A DNA stretch of 64,000 nt, from assembly GCA_964016105.1 (NCBI GenBank), contig CAXHEX010000008.1, forward strand, positions 124,001 through 188,000. Reading direction: 5' to 3'. The notes beneath the pieces are model-generated. The model did no database searches, was not told the DNA's origin, and saw nothing but the letters and a program-made list of their open reading frames with translations. The first letter of the stretch is position 1, and every line of letters starts with the position of its first letter. Shown here one piece after another: positions 23,523 to 32,698 of this stretch. Both the position numbers and the translations under genes were made by a program. This DNA comes from Ketobacter sp964016105. Lineage in GTDB: Bacteria > Pseudomonadota > Gammaproteobacteria > Pseudomonadales > Ketobacteraceae.

Positions 23523-25208
23523 ATGACACTAAAACAACTTTTAATTCTGACCACCTTCTCCAGCTCGATTCTTTTAGTGGCCTGCGGCGGGGGCAGCAGC
23601 AACAGCGGCGCAGAAACACCAAACAACCTAACCTCTTCAGATGCCGACAGTGATGGTATTGCCGACGCCAGCGACAACTGCGTGGATACAGCTAACCCAG
23701 AGCAAACGGACAGTGACGTGGACGGTGCAGGTGATGCTTGCGACTCAATCCCAACCACCTACAGTTTTGAGAATGAATCAGCGGAAAGCACCGTCTCTTA
23801 CACAGGACAGACCGCCAGGCAGGTTCTTATAAGCGATTTAGTGACCGCCATGAATGGCTTAACCCGCGACATCAGTAACGACCCTGCAACAGTGGTAAGC
23901 GACTTGGAGTACTACTACAGCCTGGACGCCGCCACTCGTGACAGCAGCTACACTCCTACCTTCGGCCTTGCTGGCGCTGAGAACATAATAGGTAACGATG
24001 TTGACGCACCAGCAGCCGTCATTACACCTGGAGCCATTTCCTCAGACAAAACCATCATTGCTAAATTAGCTGGTCAGGATTCTTCTGATCATATATTGGA
24101 AGGTGAATTTTTCGGGTGGACCGGTATTACGTCCCCTGCTGATTTGGTTGCTGAGTGGTTTACAGTTTTAGGTAATGAAGCAGCCGATACCACCGATTCT
24201 ATTGCTGTGGTTGGTGGAACCGCAAACATCGGTGCAGCCACGGTAACGGAGTCAGGTCTGGATCTTCGCCAACTGATTCAGAAGTTAATTCTGGGCGCCC
24301 TAACCTTCTCCCAAGGTACCGCTGATTACCTGAGCATCGACTACGGTTCAGATGCCAACCTCACTCTAGCAGCAGGCAAAACCTATACTGAAGGCGCCCA
24401 TGATTTTGATGAAGCCTTTGGCTACTTCGGTGCGGCTCGAAACTACAATGACTTAGCAGACAGCCAAATTCGAGACGGATATGAATTCGCGGCTTCAGAC
24501 ACCATCACCGCAGACGGCGCGATCGATTTACGCAGTGAGTACAACTTTGCCAACTCCACTAACTGTGCCAAGCGGGACCAAGGCACCGACGGCAACAACA
24601 ACCCCACCAACTTCACCAAAGAGGTTTTTGACGCGTTCGTGCTAGGCCGGGAGATTCTGCAAAATGCCGCCACAGGGGCTACTGAATCCAGCCCTGGCGC
24701 ATTATCTGCGGAGGCGGCCACCGCCCTGGAAACACAAATTACCATTGCTGCACAAACGTGGGAAAAGTGCATCGCAGCCACAGTTATCCACTACATCAAC
24801 GACGTTACCGGAGACATGGGTAATTTCTCTGGCGACGAATTTACTGATCTAACCAATTTCACCGATTTGGCTAAGCACTGGGCCGAGATGAAGGGTTTCG
24901 CACTGGGTTTACAGTTTAGCCCCTACTCTCCTTTCCGAACCGGTTCTGTAATGGTGAACGGCGAATCTCAAGCCGTAACCGTAGATGTGGATGACCTTAA
25001 GCTGGTGCTATCGCTTATGGGTGACGCACCTGTATTGGCTGACGGAACTCAAGACACCAGCTTAGATGGCGTGGAGAACGGGAGTCTATACAAAGGTGAG
25101 GCCACCGCTGCTGCCGCAAAGGCTGCTTATTTAGCAGATTTGGCCAGTGCCAGAGACATTCTGCAATCAGCCTATGCCTTTGATGGTGACAATGTAGCAG
25201 GTTGGTAA
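23523..25208 (+). CDS. DUF4856 outer-membrane lipoprotein with thrombospondin-type-3-like calcium repeats
   Basis: A lipoprotein signal (TLKQLLILTTFSSSILLVAC, lipobox LVAC) is followed by two acidic calcium-binding repeats, DADSDGIADASDNCVDTANPEQ and TDSDVDGAGDACDS. A large domain of DUF4856 type follows (YSFENES...TVSYTGQTARQ, FNCAKRDQ-like region, LDGVENGSLYKG near the end). DUF4856 proteins commonly sit beside imelysin-like proteins and TonB receptors in iron-regulated operons. The position downstream of the Fur box supports a role in surface iron or heme capture. An ATG four codons upstream (23511) is possible; neither has a good ribosome-binding site. Confidence 0.75.
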   Translation: MTLKQLLILTTFSSSILLVACGGGSSNSGAETPNNLTSSDADSDGIADASDNCVDTANPEQTDSDVDGAGDACDSIPTTYSFENESAESTVSYTGQTARQVLISDLVTAMNGLTRDISNDPATVVSDLEYYYSLDAATRDSSYTPTFGLAGAENIIGNDVDAPAAVITPGAISSDKTIIAKLAGQDSSDHILEGEFFGWTGITSPADLVAEWFTVLGNEAADTTDSIAVVGGTANIGAATVTESGLDLRQLIQKLILGALTFSQGTADYLSIDYGSDANLTLAAGKTYTEGAHDFDEAFGYFGAARNYNDLADSQIRDGYEFAASDTITADGAIDLRSEYNFANSTNCAKRDQGTDGNNNPTNFTKEVFDAFVLGREILQNAATGATESSPGALSAEAATALETQITIAAQTWEKCIAATVIHYINDVTGDMGNFSGDEFTDLTNFTDLAKHWAEMKGFALGLQFSPYSPFRTGSVMVNGESQAVTVDVDDLKLVLSLMGDAPVLADGTQDTSLDGVENGSLYKGEATAAAAKAAYLADLASARDILQSAYAFDGDNVAGW

Positions 25209-25233
25209 AACCGGCTTAATTCTTTAGAGAGTG

Positions 25234-25267
25234 AACGGAGAAAGGTGCAAATGCACCTTTCTCCGTT
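25234..25267. repeat. Perfect 16-bp inverted repeat between lipoprotein genes
   Basis: AACGGAGAAAGGTGCA and its exact complement are separated by 2 nt, giving a very stable hairpin 25 bp after the DUF4856 stop. It lacks a proper T-run (TTTG follows). It is more likely an mRNA-processing or stabilising element, or a partial terminator setting lower expression of the downstream genes. Confidence 0.7.
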
Positions 25268-25301
25268 TGTAGTAGAGACAGAATTAACTTGGTATAAACA
25301 C

Positions 25302-26546
25302 ATGAAGAGAGTAACAAAAACAACTCTAGCAGGTTGCCTGGTAGGAACCCTGTCACTGACAGGTTGCGTGGGTGACAGCGCAGATTCAAGCGACACAACC
25401 GGTAGTGGCGGAGATTTCGATTTTGTCGGCATGTTAGCTAACTACGCCGACAACATTATCATTCCCAACTACCAAACTACAGCGGCTAATGCGCAACAAC
25501 TGGCTGCCAGCAATGGTCCCTTGATGCAATACTGTAATGCCATTGGCAGTGGCGATGAAGCCAGCGCTTTCAGCGCCGCCTCTACTGCTTGGCAGGATTT
25601 GCAAAGCGCGATTCAGATTTCAGAAAGCCACGTTATTGGCCCCGCAGCCAACAACACAAACTTACTCCGTAATAGTTTGAATTCCTATCATGCCGGGCCC
25701 CTTAGCACCTGTGGTATTGATCAGTCTGTGGTTCTGGCTTCACAAGACAGCAGTTTTGACGTGAGTGCCCGAACTGTTACCCAAAGAGGGATCGGCGCTG
25801 TAGAGTATCTGTTATTTAATAACAATCTGGACCACACCTGCCCCAGTCAAATTACAGAAACCAGTGACTGGAATTCACGTCCCGCACAAGAAAGAAAACA
25901 ACTGCGATGTGAATACGCCCTAACCCTCAGCCAAGATATCAGTAATACGGCTGAAAGCATTGCAGACGCATGGGATATAAATGGAGACGATTACCGATCT
26001 CAATTTATTCACCCAAATCAAGTTGCAGACAACTTCAGTGCTTTATCCGATGCATTGTTTTTCATGGATGTGGAAGTAAAAGACAATAAACTGGGTACGC
26101 CTATTGGCATCAGCAATGCTTGTACCGATTTTGCTTGCCCCAGTTTAGCTGAATCCCCCTATAGCCAACGCTCATTGCAAAATATTCAGGCCAATGTGGA
26201 GGGATTTTCACAAATGCTAACGGGAGGAAGCGGCCTGGGCTTTGACGATATCATTGCGCAAGCGGGACTTGATTCCTTAAACAGTGATTTTAATAACAAT
26301 ATCACCGATGCTCTGAATACCATAACCACTGCCTCTGAGTCGTTAACTCAACAGGCCAGCGCAATCACGGATCAGAACGCGGACACCGCCTGCAGTAATG
26401 CCGCAGCGAACCCCGTTGTGAGTGCAACACTTTCCGCTTGCCACCTGTACGGTTTTGTTAAACGCATCACCGACGATCTGAAGGTTGGGTTTGTGTCAGC
26501 AGTGAACGTTGACTTACCTGAACGTGCCCAATCGGACGCCGACTGA
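25302..26546 (+). CDS. Imelysin-family (IrpA-like) lipoprotein
   Basis: The lipoprotein signal MKRVTKTTLAGCLVGTLSLTGC sets the start at ATG 25302; an upstream frame start at 25245 lies inside the hairpin. The mature part is helix-rich. It contains ISESHVIGPAANN, a GxHxxE-like region altered to GIGAVEYLLFNN, and RCEYALTLSQDI, typical of peptidase M75/imelysin proteins. These bind or sense iron or heme at the outer membrane and are not proven peptidases. It is sandwiched between DUF4856 and the TonB receptor in one Fur-controlled unit. Confidence 0.8.
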   Translation: MKRVTKTTLAGCLVGTLSLTGCVGDSADSSDTTGSGGDFDFVGMLANYADNIIIPNYQTTAANAQQLAASNGPLMQYCNAIGSGDEASAFSAASTAWQDLQSAIQISESHVIGPAANNTNLLRNSLNSYHAGPLSTCGIDQSVVLASQDSSFDVSARTVTQRGIGAVEYLLFNNNLDHTCPSQITETSDWNSRPAQERKQLRCEYALTLSQDISNTAESIADAWDINGDDYRSQFIHPNQVADNFSALSDALFFMDVEVKDNKLGTPIGISNACTDFACPSLAESPYSQRSLQNIQANVEGFSQMLTGGSGLGFDDIIAQAGLDSLNSDFNNNITDALNTITTASESLTQQASAITDQNADTACSNAAANPVVSATLSACHLYGFVKRITDDLKVGFVSAVNVDLPERAQSDAD

Positions 26547-26594
26547 CGATCCAGCGCAGTTGTTTATTTACATGCACCTAAAAGATTTTTAAGT

Positions 26595-28766
26595 ATGAAC
26601 CTAAAATACAAACTCATAATAGCGGCACACAGCGCGTGCCTGGTGTGGCACCCGTCCGTCAATGCGGAAACGGCGGCGCCTATGGAAGAAGTATTGGTCA
26701 CCGGTGGGCGCGATGAGATCCGAACCCTTTCGGGGTCGGCACACCTGCTAGACGAAGAAACCCTGGAACAATTCGATTATTCCGACTTGAATCAAGTTCT
26801 GGGAACCCTACCCGGTGTTTACATTCGGTTGGAAGATGGTTATGGCCTTCGCCCCAATATCGGCTTACGCGGCGTTAGCAGTGAACGTAGCCAGAAGGTG
26901 ACGCTGACAGAAGATGGCGTACTGATTAAGCCGGCTCCCTATTCGGCTCCTGCTGCTTACTACATTCCGAACATTTCCCGGATGAGCACCATCGAGGTGA
27001 TGAAGGGCCCCGCGGCCATTCGCCAAGGCCCCAATAACGTGGGCGGTGCCATCAACATGGTGACCCAGCCTATTCCGGAACAAGCGGAAGGGTTTGTGGA
27101 TCTCTCAGCCGGAAGTGACGGTTATAACAAGTACCAGGTTTTTTACGGCAATACGGTCAATGAATGGGGCTATTGGATTGATGCGCTACACTACGGCAGC
27201 GATGGATTCAAGCAATTGGACAATGGCGCGGACACCGGGTTTGAGCGTAATGACATTAATACCAAACTACAGTGGCGGCCCGATGAACTATTTGGCTATG
27301 AGCAAACCTTCACCTTAAAATTGGGCTACGCTGACGAAGATGCTGACGAAACCTATCTGGGATTAACCCAAGAGGATTTTCAACGACAATCTGACCGTCG
27401 TTATGCCGCTAGCCAGTTGGATCACTTTGAATCTAAACACTATCAAGTTCATCTTGATCACGTGATTGAACTGAGCCAGGACGTTTCCCTCAATTCCAAA
27501 ATCTACTGGAATGAATTTGAACGCTCATGGAACAAGCTTGACGGCTTTATGGATTTCCCCATCGACACCGTCCTTAATCGGCCTGACCTTTTTCCCCGTC
27601 AACTGGGCATAATTCGAGGTGAAATTGATTCCCGTTTGGTGCCGGAGGAAACCTTGGACGTGACCAATAATAGCCGGGAATATGGTTCCCACGGCCTGCA
27701 ATTCAAAGCCACCTATTTGTTCAATCATGGTGATTTTGAACACGAGTTGGAATCCGGCCTGCGCTTTCATCACGATTATATCGAAAGAGACCATGCCACC
27801 CAGGGCTATTACATGCTGAGCGGAACCATGGTGAACGACGGCTTGGAGTGGGGAAATAAAACCCTGAATGAAGCCGAAACCGACGCCGTGGCATTTTATC
27901 TGAATGACACCATGCACTGGTACGATTGGACCTTCAACGCGGGCTTTCGCTATGAAAACATCCGCAGCGAAGCCATGGACTTTCTTACCAATACCGCCAA
28001 TGAAAAATCCCAATCCATTGTGGTGCCTGGAGTGGGCGCCTACTGGCAGTTTTCTGACTCCCTTGGCTTTTTGGTGGGCATAAACAAAGGCTTCTCGCCG
28101 GCAGGAGCCAGCGCAGGTGCAGACGCTGACCCAGAAGAAGCTCTCAACTACGAATACGGGTTACGTTATGAAAGTGACAGAGGCCGAGCGGAAGTGATTG
28201 GCTTCTTCAGTGATTACACCAACCTACTTGGCCGCTGTCGTGCAAGCGATAGTAGCTGTAATGTTGGGGAAGAATTCAACGGCGGTGACGTGGAAGTAGC
28301 GGGGGTTGAGATTTATGGGGAGTTTACAGTTATTGATCAACAGCAGTGGCAAATGCCGCTCACGATCAGTTATACCTACACTGAATCTGCCTTTCAAAGC
28401 AGTTTCTTGTCCAGCTTTTCCCAGTGGGGCGCGGTGGAGAAAGGCGATGAACTGCCTTACCTTCCTGAACACGTAGCGCGAGTACAATTAGGGCTGCAAA
28501 CCTGGCAATGGGACGCCTATATCGCCATTAATCATCAAAGCGAAATGCGTAACGAAGCGGGTACAGGTCACGACGAGCTAGCTCAGTTCACAGACGCCTA
28601 CACCACAGTGGATCTATCTGCAGCCTGGCAGGTAAGACCCCAGTGGCTGGTTCAACTCAGTATCGATAACCTAACCAATGAAGAAGCCATAGTGTCCTGG
28701 CGACCCTTTGGGGCACGACCGCTGAAGCCACGTAGTGTGCGTGGCCGTGTGAAATACAGCTTCTAA
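26595..28766 (+). CDS. TonB-dependent receptor (FecA-like iron-complex transporter)
   Basis: A 723-residue outer-membrane receptor. It has a signal peptide ending near NAETAAP, TonB box EEVLVTG, a plug with LNQVLGTLPGVYIR, RPNIGLRGVSSERSQKVTLTEDG, and IEVMKGPAAIRQGPNNVGGAINMVTQP, then a 22-strand-type barrel ending in the classical KYSF. The plug resembles FecA (ferric citrate) most, but no signalling extension is present. Energised by TonB-ExbBD, it would import a ferric complex. It shares the Fur-box operon with DUF4856 and imelysin, and the next gene begins 2 bp after its stop. Confidence 0.9.
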   Translation: MNLKYKLIIAAHSACLVWHPSVNAETAAPMEEVLVTGGRDEIRTLSGSAHLLDEETLEQFDYSDLNQVLGTLPGVYIRLEDGYGLRPNIGLRGVSSERSQKVTLTEDGVLIKPAPYSAPAAYYIPNISRMSTIEVMKGPAAIRQGPNNVGGAINMVTQPIPEQAEGFVDLSAGSDGYNKYQVFYGNTVNEWGYWIDALHYGSDGFKQLDNGADTGFERNDINTKLQWRPDELFGYEQTFTLKLGYADEDADETYLGLTQEDFQRQSDRRYAASQLDHFESKHYQVHLDHVIELSQDVSLNSKIYWNEFERSWNKLDGFMDFPIDTVLNRPDLFPRQLGIIRGEIDSRLVPEETLDVTNNSREYGSHGLQFKATYLFNHGDFEHELESGLRFHHDYIERDHATQGYYMLSGTMVNDGLEWGNKTLNEAETDAVAFYLNDTMHWYDWTFNAGFRYENIRSEAMDFLTNTANEKSQSIVVPGVGAYWQFSDSLGFLVGINKGFSPAGASAGADADPEEALNYEYGLRYESDRGRAEVIGFFSDYTNLLGRCRASDSSCNVGEEFNGGDVEVAGVEIYGEFTVIDQQQWQMPLTISYTYTESAFQSSFLSSFSQWGAVEKGDELPYLPEHVARVQLGLQTWQWDAYIAINHQSEMRNEAGTGHDELAQFTDAYTTVDLSAAWQVRPQWLVQLSIDNLTNEEAIVSWRPFGARPLKPRSVRGRVKYSF

Positions 28767-28768
28767 CC

Positions 28769-29710
28769 ATGGACACCGGCGTTATTTGGCAGGCAATCAC
28801 TCAACCCTTAGGTTATGTGTTGGAACCAGAACGCCGGCTGTTTTGGCTATTCATGATCAGCGCGTTGATCCTGGCCTCCATAGCGGTCACGGTTCAAAAC
28901 AGGCGCTTCCATTTAGGCTCGCAGTTGCGGGCCCTAACTAATCCCCGCTACTGGCTTTGCCCATCATCACTAGTGGATATAAGCCTATTGTTTTTGAATA
29001 GTGGTATTCGTGTACTGTTGATCGTACCCCTATTGGGCAGTCATTTAGCCGCCACCATCTTGGTGGGGAGTACACTTCAAACCACCTTAGGGGATGCGCC
29101 TGATATCCCGCTTTCCCTTTTCACAGTGGGTTTACTGTTTACCCTGGTGTTTTTTGTGGCGGAAGACGTTAGCCGCTTTGGCCTGCATTGGCTTATGCAC
29201 AAGGTGCCACTGCTATGGCAATTCCATAAGCTGCACCATTCCGCTACCACCCTCACCCCCATAACCGTGCATCGGGTACATCCATTGGAAATGACCCTGT
29301 ATTACTTGAGGGGGTTGTTTGTGTTCGGCTTGATTAGCGGTGTATTCGTTTATTTGTTTAGAGGTAAGGTGCACGGCTGGGAAATCTTGGGTGTGGACTG
29401 CATTGGCTTCTTATTTAATTTGTTTGGCGCCAATTTACGCCACACACCTGTCTGGCTGAGCTTTGGTCGATTAGAAGCTCTATTTATAAGCCCGGTTCAG
29501 CATCAACTTCACCACAGCAGCCACCCGGCCCACGCCGATAAAAACTTTGGCACCTGTTTGGCACTGTGGGATCGTTTCGCGGGTAGCCATTTGAAATCAG
29601 GCGAATACCGCAAACTTTACTTTGGCTTGTGCCAAGAAGAAAACCAAACCCGAGAGGGAGCAGACATTCTCCCCCTCCGAGCGTCACCCAGGGCGGGCAA
29701 CACAGGCTAA
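28769..29710 (+). CDS. Sterol desaturase / fatty acid hydroxylase-family di-iron membrane enzyme
   Basis: A 313-residue membrane protein with four or more helices and the histidine clusters HWLMHKVP, HKLHH and HQLHHS (the H-x3-H, H-x2-HH type). These bind a di-iron centre in the fatty acid hydroxylase superfamily. It starts 2 bp after the TonB receptor stop, so it belongs to the same iron-regulated operon. An iron enzyme in a Fur-repressed operon is unexpected; it might modify a siderophore or lipid. The substrate is not known. Confidence 0.8.
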   Translation: MDTGVIWQAITQPLGYVLEPERRLFWLFMISALILASIAVTVQNRRFHLGSQLRALTNPRYWLCPSSLVDISLLFLNSGIRVLLIVPLLGSHLAATILVGSTLQTTLGDAPDIPLSLFTVGLLFTLVFFVAEDVSRFGLHWLMHKVPLLWQFHKLHHSATTLTPITVHRVHPLEMTLYYLRGLFVFGLISGVFVYLFRGKVHGWEILGVDCIGFLFNLFGANLRHTPVWLSFGRLEALFISPVQHQLHHSSHPAHADKNFGTCLALWDRFAGSHLKSGEYRKLYFGLCQEENQTREGADILPLRASPRAGNTG

Positions 29711-29714
29711 AAGA

Positions 29715-31568
29715 TTAACGATCGAGCTGAGACAAATCTCGAACACCACCTCGATCGGCACTGGTGGCCAGGGCCGCGTACGCCTTCAGGGCCGTACTCA
29801 CCTTTCTGTCCCGGGGTAGTTCTGGCTTCCAGGCCGCCGCGCCCTTTGCTTCCATAGCCTGGCGCCGTTGATCCAACACCTCTAGGCTCACAACCACATC
29901 AATGGTGCGATTGGGGATATCAATACGAATACGATCGCCTTCTTCCACCAAGCCGATGGCGCCGCCAGATGCCGCTTCGGGAGAAACATGGCCTATGGAC
30001 AAGCCCGATGTACCACCGGAAAAACGGCCGTCGGTTAACAGAGCGCACTCTTTGCCTAGCCCTTTGGATTTCAAGTAACTGGTGGGGTACAGCATTTCCT
30101 GCATGCCGGGGCCCCCTTTCGGCCCTTCGTAACGAATAATGACCACGTCACCGGCTTTTACCTCATCAGCGAGAATGCCTTTTACAGCGGCATCCTGACT
30201 CTCAAAAATTCGAGCGCTACCCTCAAAAACCAGGATGCTTTCATCCACACCGGCGGTTTTCACCACACAGCCATCAACGGCGATATTACCGTACAGCACC
30301 GCCAAGCCGCCTTCCCGGGAATAGGCGTGTTCCACAGACCGGATACAGCCGTTCTCACGGTCAATATCAAGATCATCCCAGCGACAATCTTGACTGAACG
30401 CTTCCTGAGTAGGAATACCAGCGGGGCCCGCCTTGTAGAAAGTATGCACTTCCGCACTATCGGTTTGGGTTAGATCCCACTGCTCTAAAGCTTGAGCCAA
30501 TGATTCAGAGTGCACCGTGGGCAAATGGGTGTGGAGCAAGCCACCGCGGGCCAGCTCCCCTAAAATCGCCATGATGCCGCCAGCACGATGCACGTCTTCA
30601 ATATGGTACTGCTGCGTATTGGGTGCCACTTTACAGAGTTGGGGCACCTTGCGGGAGAGCCGGTCGATGTCTTTCATGCCAAAGTCCACTTCCCCTTCCT
30701 GGGCTGCCGCCATCAGGTGGAGAATGGTATTGGTGGAACCTCCCATGGCGATATCCAGGGTAATGGCGTTTTCAAATGCTTCCACGGTGGCAATAGAGCG
30801 GGGCAAAACGCTTTCGTCGTTCTTCTCGTAATAGCGTTTGGTGATTTCCACAATACGCCTACCGGCTTCCAGGAACAGACCTTCTCGATCTTTGTGGGTT
30901 GCCAGGGTGGTGCCATTGCCGGGTAACGATAAGCCCAAAGCTTCAGTCAGGCAGTTCATGGAGTTGGCGGTAAACATGCCGGAACAGGAGCCACAGGTTG
31001 GGCAGGCGCTACGCTCGTACATATCCGCCTGCTCATCGGTGATATTGGGGTCTGCAGCGGCCACCATGGCATCCACTAAGTCTAACTTAATGGTTTTGTC
31101 TGCCAGCTTGGTTTTACCCGCTTCCATAGGGCCACCAGATACAAAAATAACGGGTATATTCAGACGCAATGCGGCCATCAACATCCCTGGGGTAATCTTG
31201 TCACAGTTGGAAATACACACCAACGCGTCAGCGCAGTGGGCATTTACCATATACTCCACGGAATCCGCGATGATCTCCCGGGATGGCAAGCTGTACAGCA
31301 TGCCATCATGGCCCATGGCAATACCGTCATCCACCGCTATGGTATTGAATTCTTTGGCAACCCCTCCGGCCTTTTCGATTTCCCGACACACCAGTTGCCC
31401 GAGATCTTTCAAGTGCACATGCCCAGGCACAAATTGAGTAAAGGAATTTGCCACAGCAATAATGGGCTTTTTAAAATCATCATCTTTCATACCGGTGGCG
31501 CGCCACAGAGCGCGGGCACCTGCCATGTTTCTACCTTGGGTAGAGGTTGCGGAACGGTATGCGGGCAT
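29715..31568 (-). CDS. ilvD: Dihydroxy-acid dehydratase
   Basis: A full-length 617-residue Fe-S dehydratase of valine and isoleucine synthesis, converting 2,3-dihydroxy-3-methyl acids to 2-oxo acids. Cluster-binding cysteines lie in SNCDKITPGM and CPTCGSCSGMFTANSMNCL. RSATSTQGRNMAGARALWRATG at the start and LTDGRFSGGTSGLSIGHVSPEAA near the end are signatures. It is convergent with the hydroxylase gene only 4 bp away and appears monocistronic. Confidence 0.97.
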   Translation of the reverse strand: MPAYRSATSTQGRNMAGARALWRATGMKDDDFKKPIIAVANSFTQFVPGHVHLKDLGQLVCREIEKAGGVAKEFNTIAVDDGIAMGHDGMLYSLPSREIIADSVEYMVNAHCADALVCISNCDKITPGMLMAALRLNIPVIFVSGGPMEAGKTKLADKTIKLDLVDAMVAAADPNITDEQADMYERSACPTCGSCSGMFTANSMNCLTEALGLSLPGNGTTLATHKDREGLFLEAGRRIVEITKRYYEKNDESVLPRSIATVEAFENAITLDIAMGGSTNTILHLMAAAQEGEVDFGMKDIDRLSRKVPQLCKVAPNTQQYHIEDVHRAGGIMAILGELARGGLLHTHLPTVHSESLAQALEQWDLTQTDSAEVHTFYKAGPAGIPTQEAFSQDCRWDDLDIDRENGCIRSVEHAYSREGGLAVLYGNIAVDGCVVKTAGVDESILVFEGSARIFESQDAAVKGILADEVKAGDVVIIRYEGPKGGPGMQEMLYPTSYLKSKGLGKECALLTDGRFSGGTSGLSIGHVSPEAASGGAIGLVEEGDRIRIDIPNRTIDVVVSLEVLDQRRQAMEAKGAAAWKPELPRDRKVSTALKAYAALATSADRGGVRDLSQLDR

Positions 31569-31693
31569 GGTTCTCTCCTGACTACAATTGCTGCTTTAAA
31601 CGGGCAACAAATATAGCAGGAATGGCGCCCGCAAGACAGTGAGGGACTCAATCGGCCCCTTAACCAGGCCAGGGATAATTTGAACTTAAGGAA

Positions 31694-32320
31694 TCAGGAG
31701 TTCTCGTCTTTCAGGGTATTGCGCATCCACTGCGACAGAGCCTGTAGCTGAGTGTCTTCACTGGTGGATAGTTTTTGAATCACGCCCACCCGGTCCATCT
31801 TGCTGCGATTCTGGCTGAGTTTGGCTTTGCCTTCTATGGACTTGATTTTGATTCGGAAAAAAATGATCTGCTTGAGCATGGTCTTCATGACGCTTTCATT
31901 GAGATCGAAAATGGACCAGCCCTCGCCGTAGCGGGACTCGGATGCCTCCGTCAATTTTTGCAGCACTAACAACGAATCCGCTTCCGTCTTTATTGTCTCA
32001 GCCTTACCCGCCACTTCCACATTGACATAATTCCAAGTGGGAACACCATCGGGTTGGCTGTACCAGGCAGGAGAAACATAGCCGTGAGGGCCTTCAAATA
32101 AAACAACCAGATCATCCGCCAACATGAGTGTTTGCCACTGGGAATTTTCCTTCGCCAAATGACCCAGCAGTTCTCCCTTCTCTCGGTCGAGGAAGAAAGG
32201 AATGGAACTAATATCTATCTTTCCCTTGCGACTGGTAATCAACTTACCAAACTGAATTTCCTCTATGAAATCGAACAACACCGATTGTTCTGTTACCAAG
32301 AATGTTTTCGGGGTGTACAT
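31694..32320 (-). CDS. PaiB-family FMN-binding regulator-like protein
   Basis: A 208-residue split-barrel flavin-binding fold of the PaiB/transcriptional-repressor family. Landmarks are MYTPKTFLV at the N-terminus, FGKLITSR, HLAKENSQWQ, FEGPHGYVSPAWY and VPTWNYVNVEVAG. Family members were described as negative regulators in Bacillus, although many may be flavin-dependent enzymes. A 19-bp palindrome 35 bp upstream could be an autoregulatory operator. It is monocistronic. Confidence 0.85.
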   Translation of the reverse strand: MYTPKTFLVTEQSVLFDFIEEIQFGKLITSRKGKIDISSIPFFLDREKGELLGHLAKENSQWQTLMLADDLVVLFEGPHGYVSPAWYSQPDGVPTWNYVNVEVAGKAETIKTEADSLLVLQKLTEASESRYGEGWSIFDLNESVMKTMLKQIIFFRIKIKSIEGKAKLSQNRSKMDRVGVIQKLSTSEDTQLQALSQWMRNTLKDENS

Positions 32321-32354
32321 TAACTACTGCCCTTGTATCAGTGTTTTATGGGGA

Positions 32355-32373
32355 ATCGACAATTATTGTCGAT
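32355..32373. promoter_or_regulatory. 19-bp palindrome upstream of the PaiB-like gene
   Basis: ATCGACAAT-T-ATTGTCGAT is a perfect palindrome 35 bp before the start codon. A related half site (CCGACAATTA) follows at about 32381. This is a typical operator placement; the regulator is unknown and may be the PaiB-like protein itself. Confidence 0.45.
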
Positions 32374-32492
32374 GGCGTGTCCGACAATTAGACAGGGGCC
32401 AAAAGGAGCAATCAGAAACCGACAAAACGCGTTTTTGATAATAGCTCATTCTTGGCAAAGAGAAAGGAGATTCGAACAAAAATAGCACTAAA

Positions 32493-32615
32493 CTAATTAG
32501 CGCTGATATCGCAAACATCTGTGCCCAACCATAGAGCAAGGTCACAGGAAGTGCAGCCGGATAATGCAAGACTTGAGCAAAGCAACAGGCCCAGGGTGAG
32601 CATTCTTAAAGACAC
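32493..32615 (-). CDS. Small lipoprotein (about 40 aa)
   Basis: A short frame starts at GTG 32615 (AAGG 7 nt upstream) or ATG 32603 and ends at TAG 32493. It reads MSLRMLTLGLLLCSSLALSG followed by CTSCDLALWLGTDVCDISAN. The basic start, hydrophobic core and LSGC lipobox are those of a type II-signal lipoprotein. The mature peptide would be only about 20 residues with three cysteines. It is not obviously part of an operon. Function is unknown; tiny lipoproteins of this kind are often missed. Confidence 0.5.
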   Translation of the reverse strand: MSLRMLTLGLLLCSSLALSGCTSCDLALWLGTDVCDISAN

Positions 32616-32698
32616 AGGTTTACCTTTTTAGTTGTTGCCAGTTGTCTGAATACTCTACCCTCAACCTGAGAAAACCGAAAGCGTTAACTTTCTTTCGG

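Noticed and set aside
32363..32569. A leftward 68-codon frame in the same place as the small lipoprotein gene
   Set aside because: It is in a different frame from the signal-peptide-encoding frame, runs through the palindromic operator, and has no ribosome-binding site.
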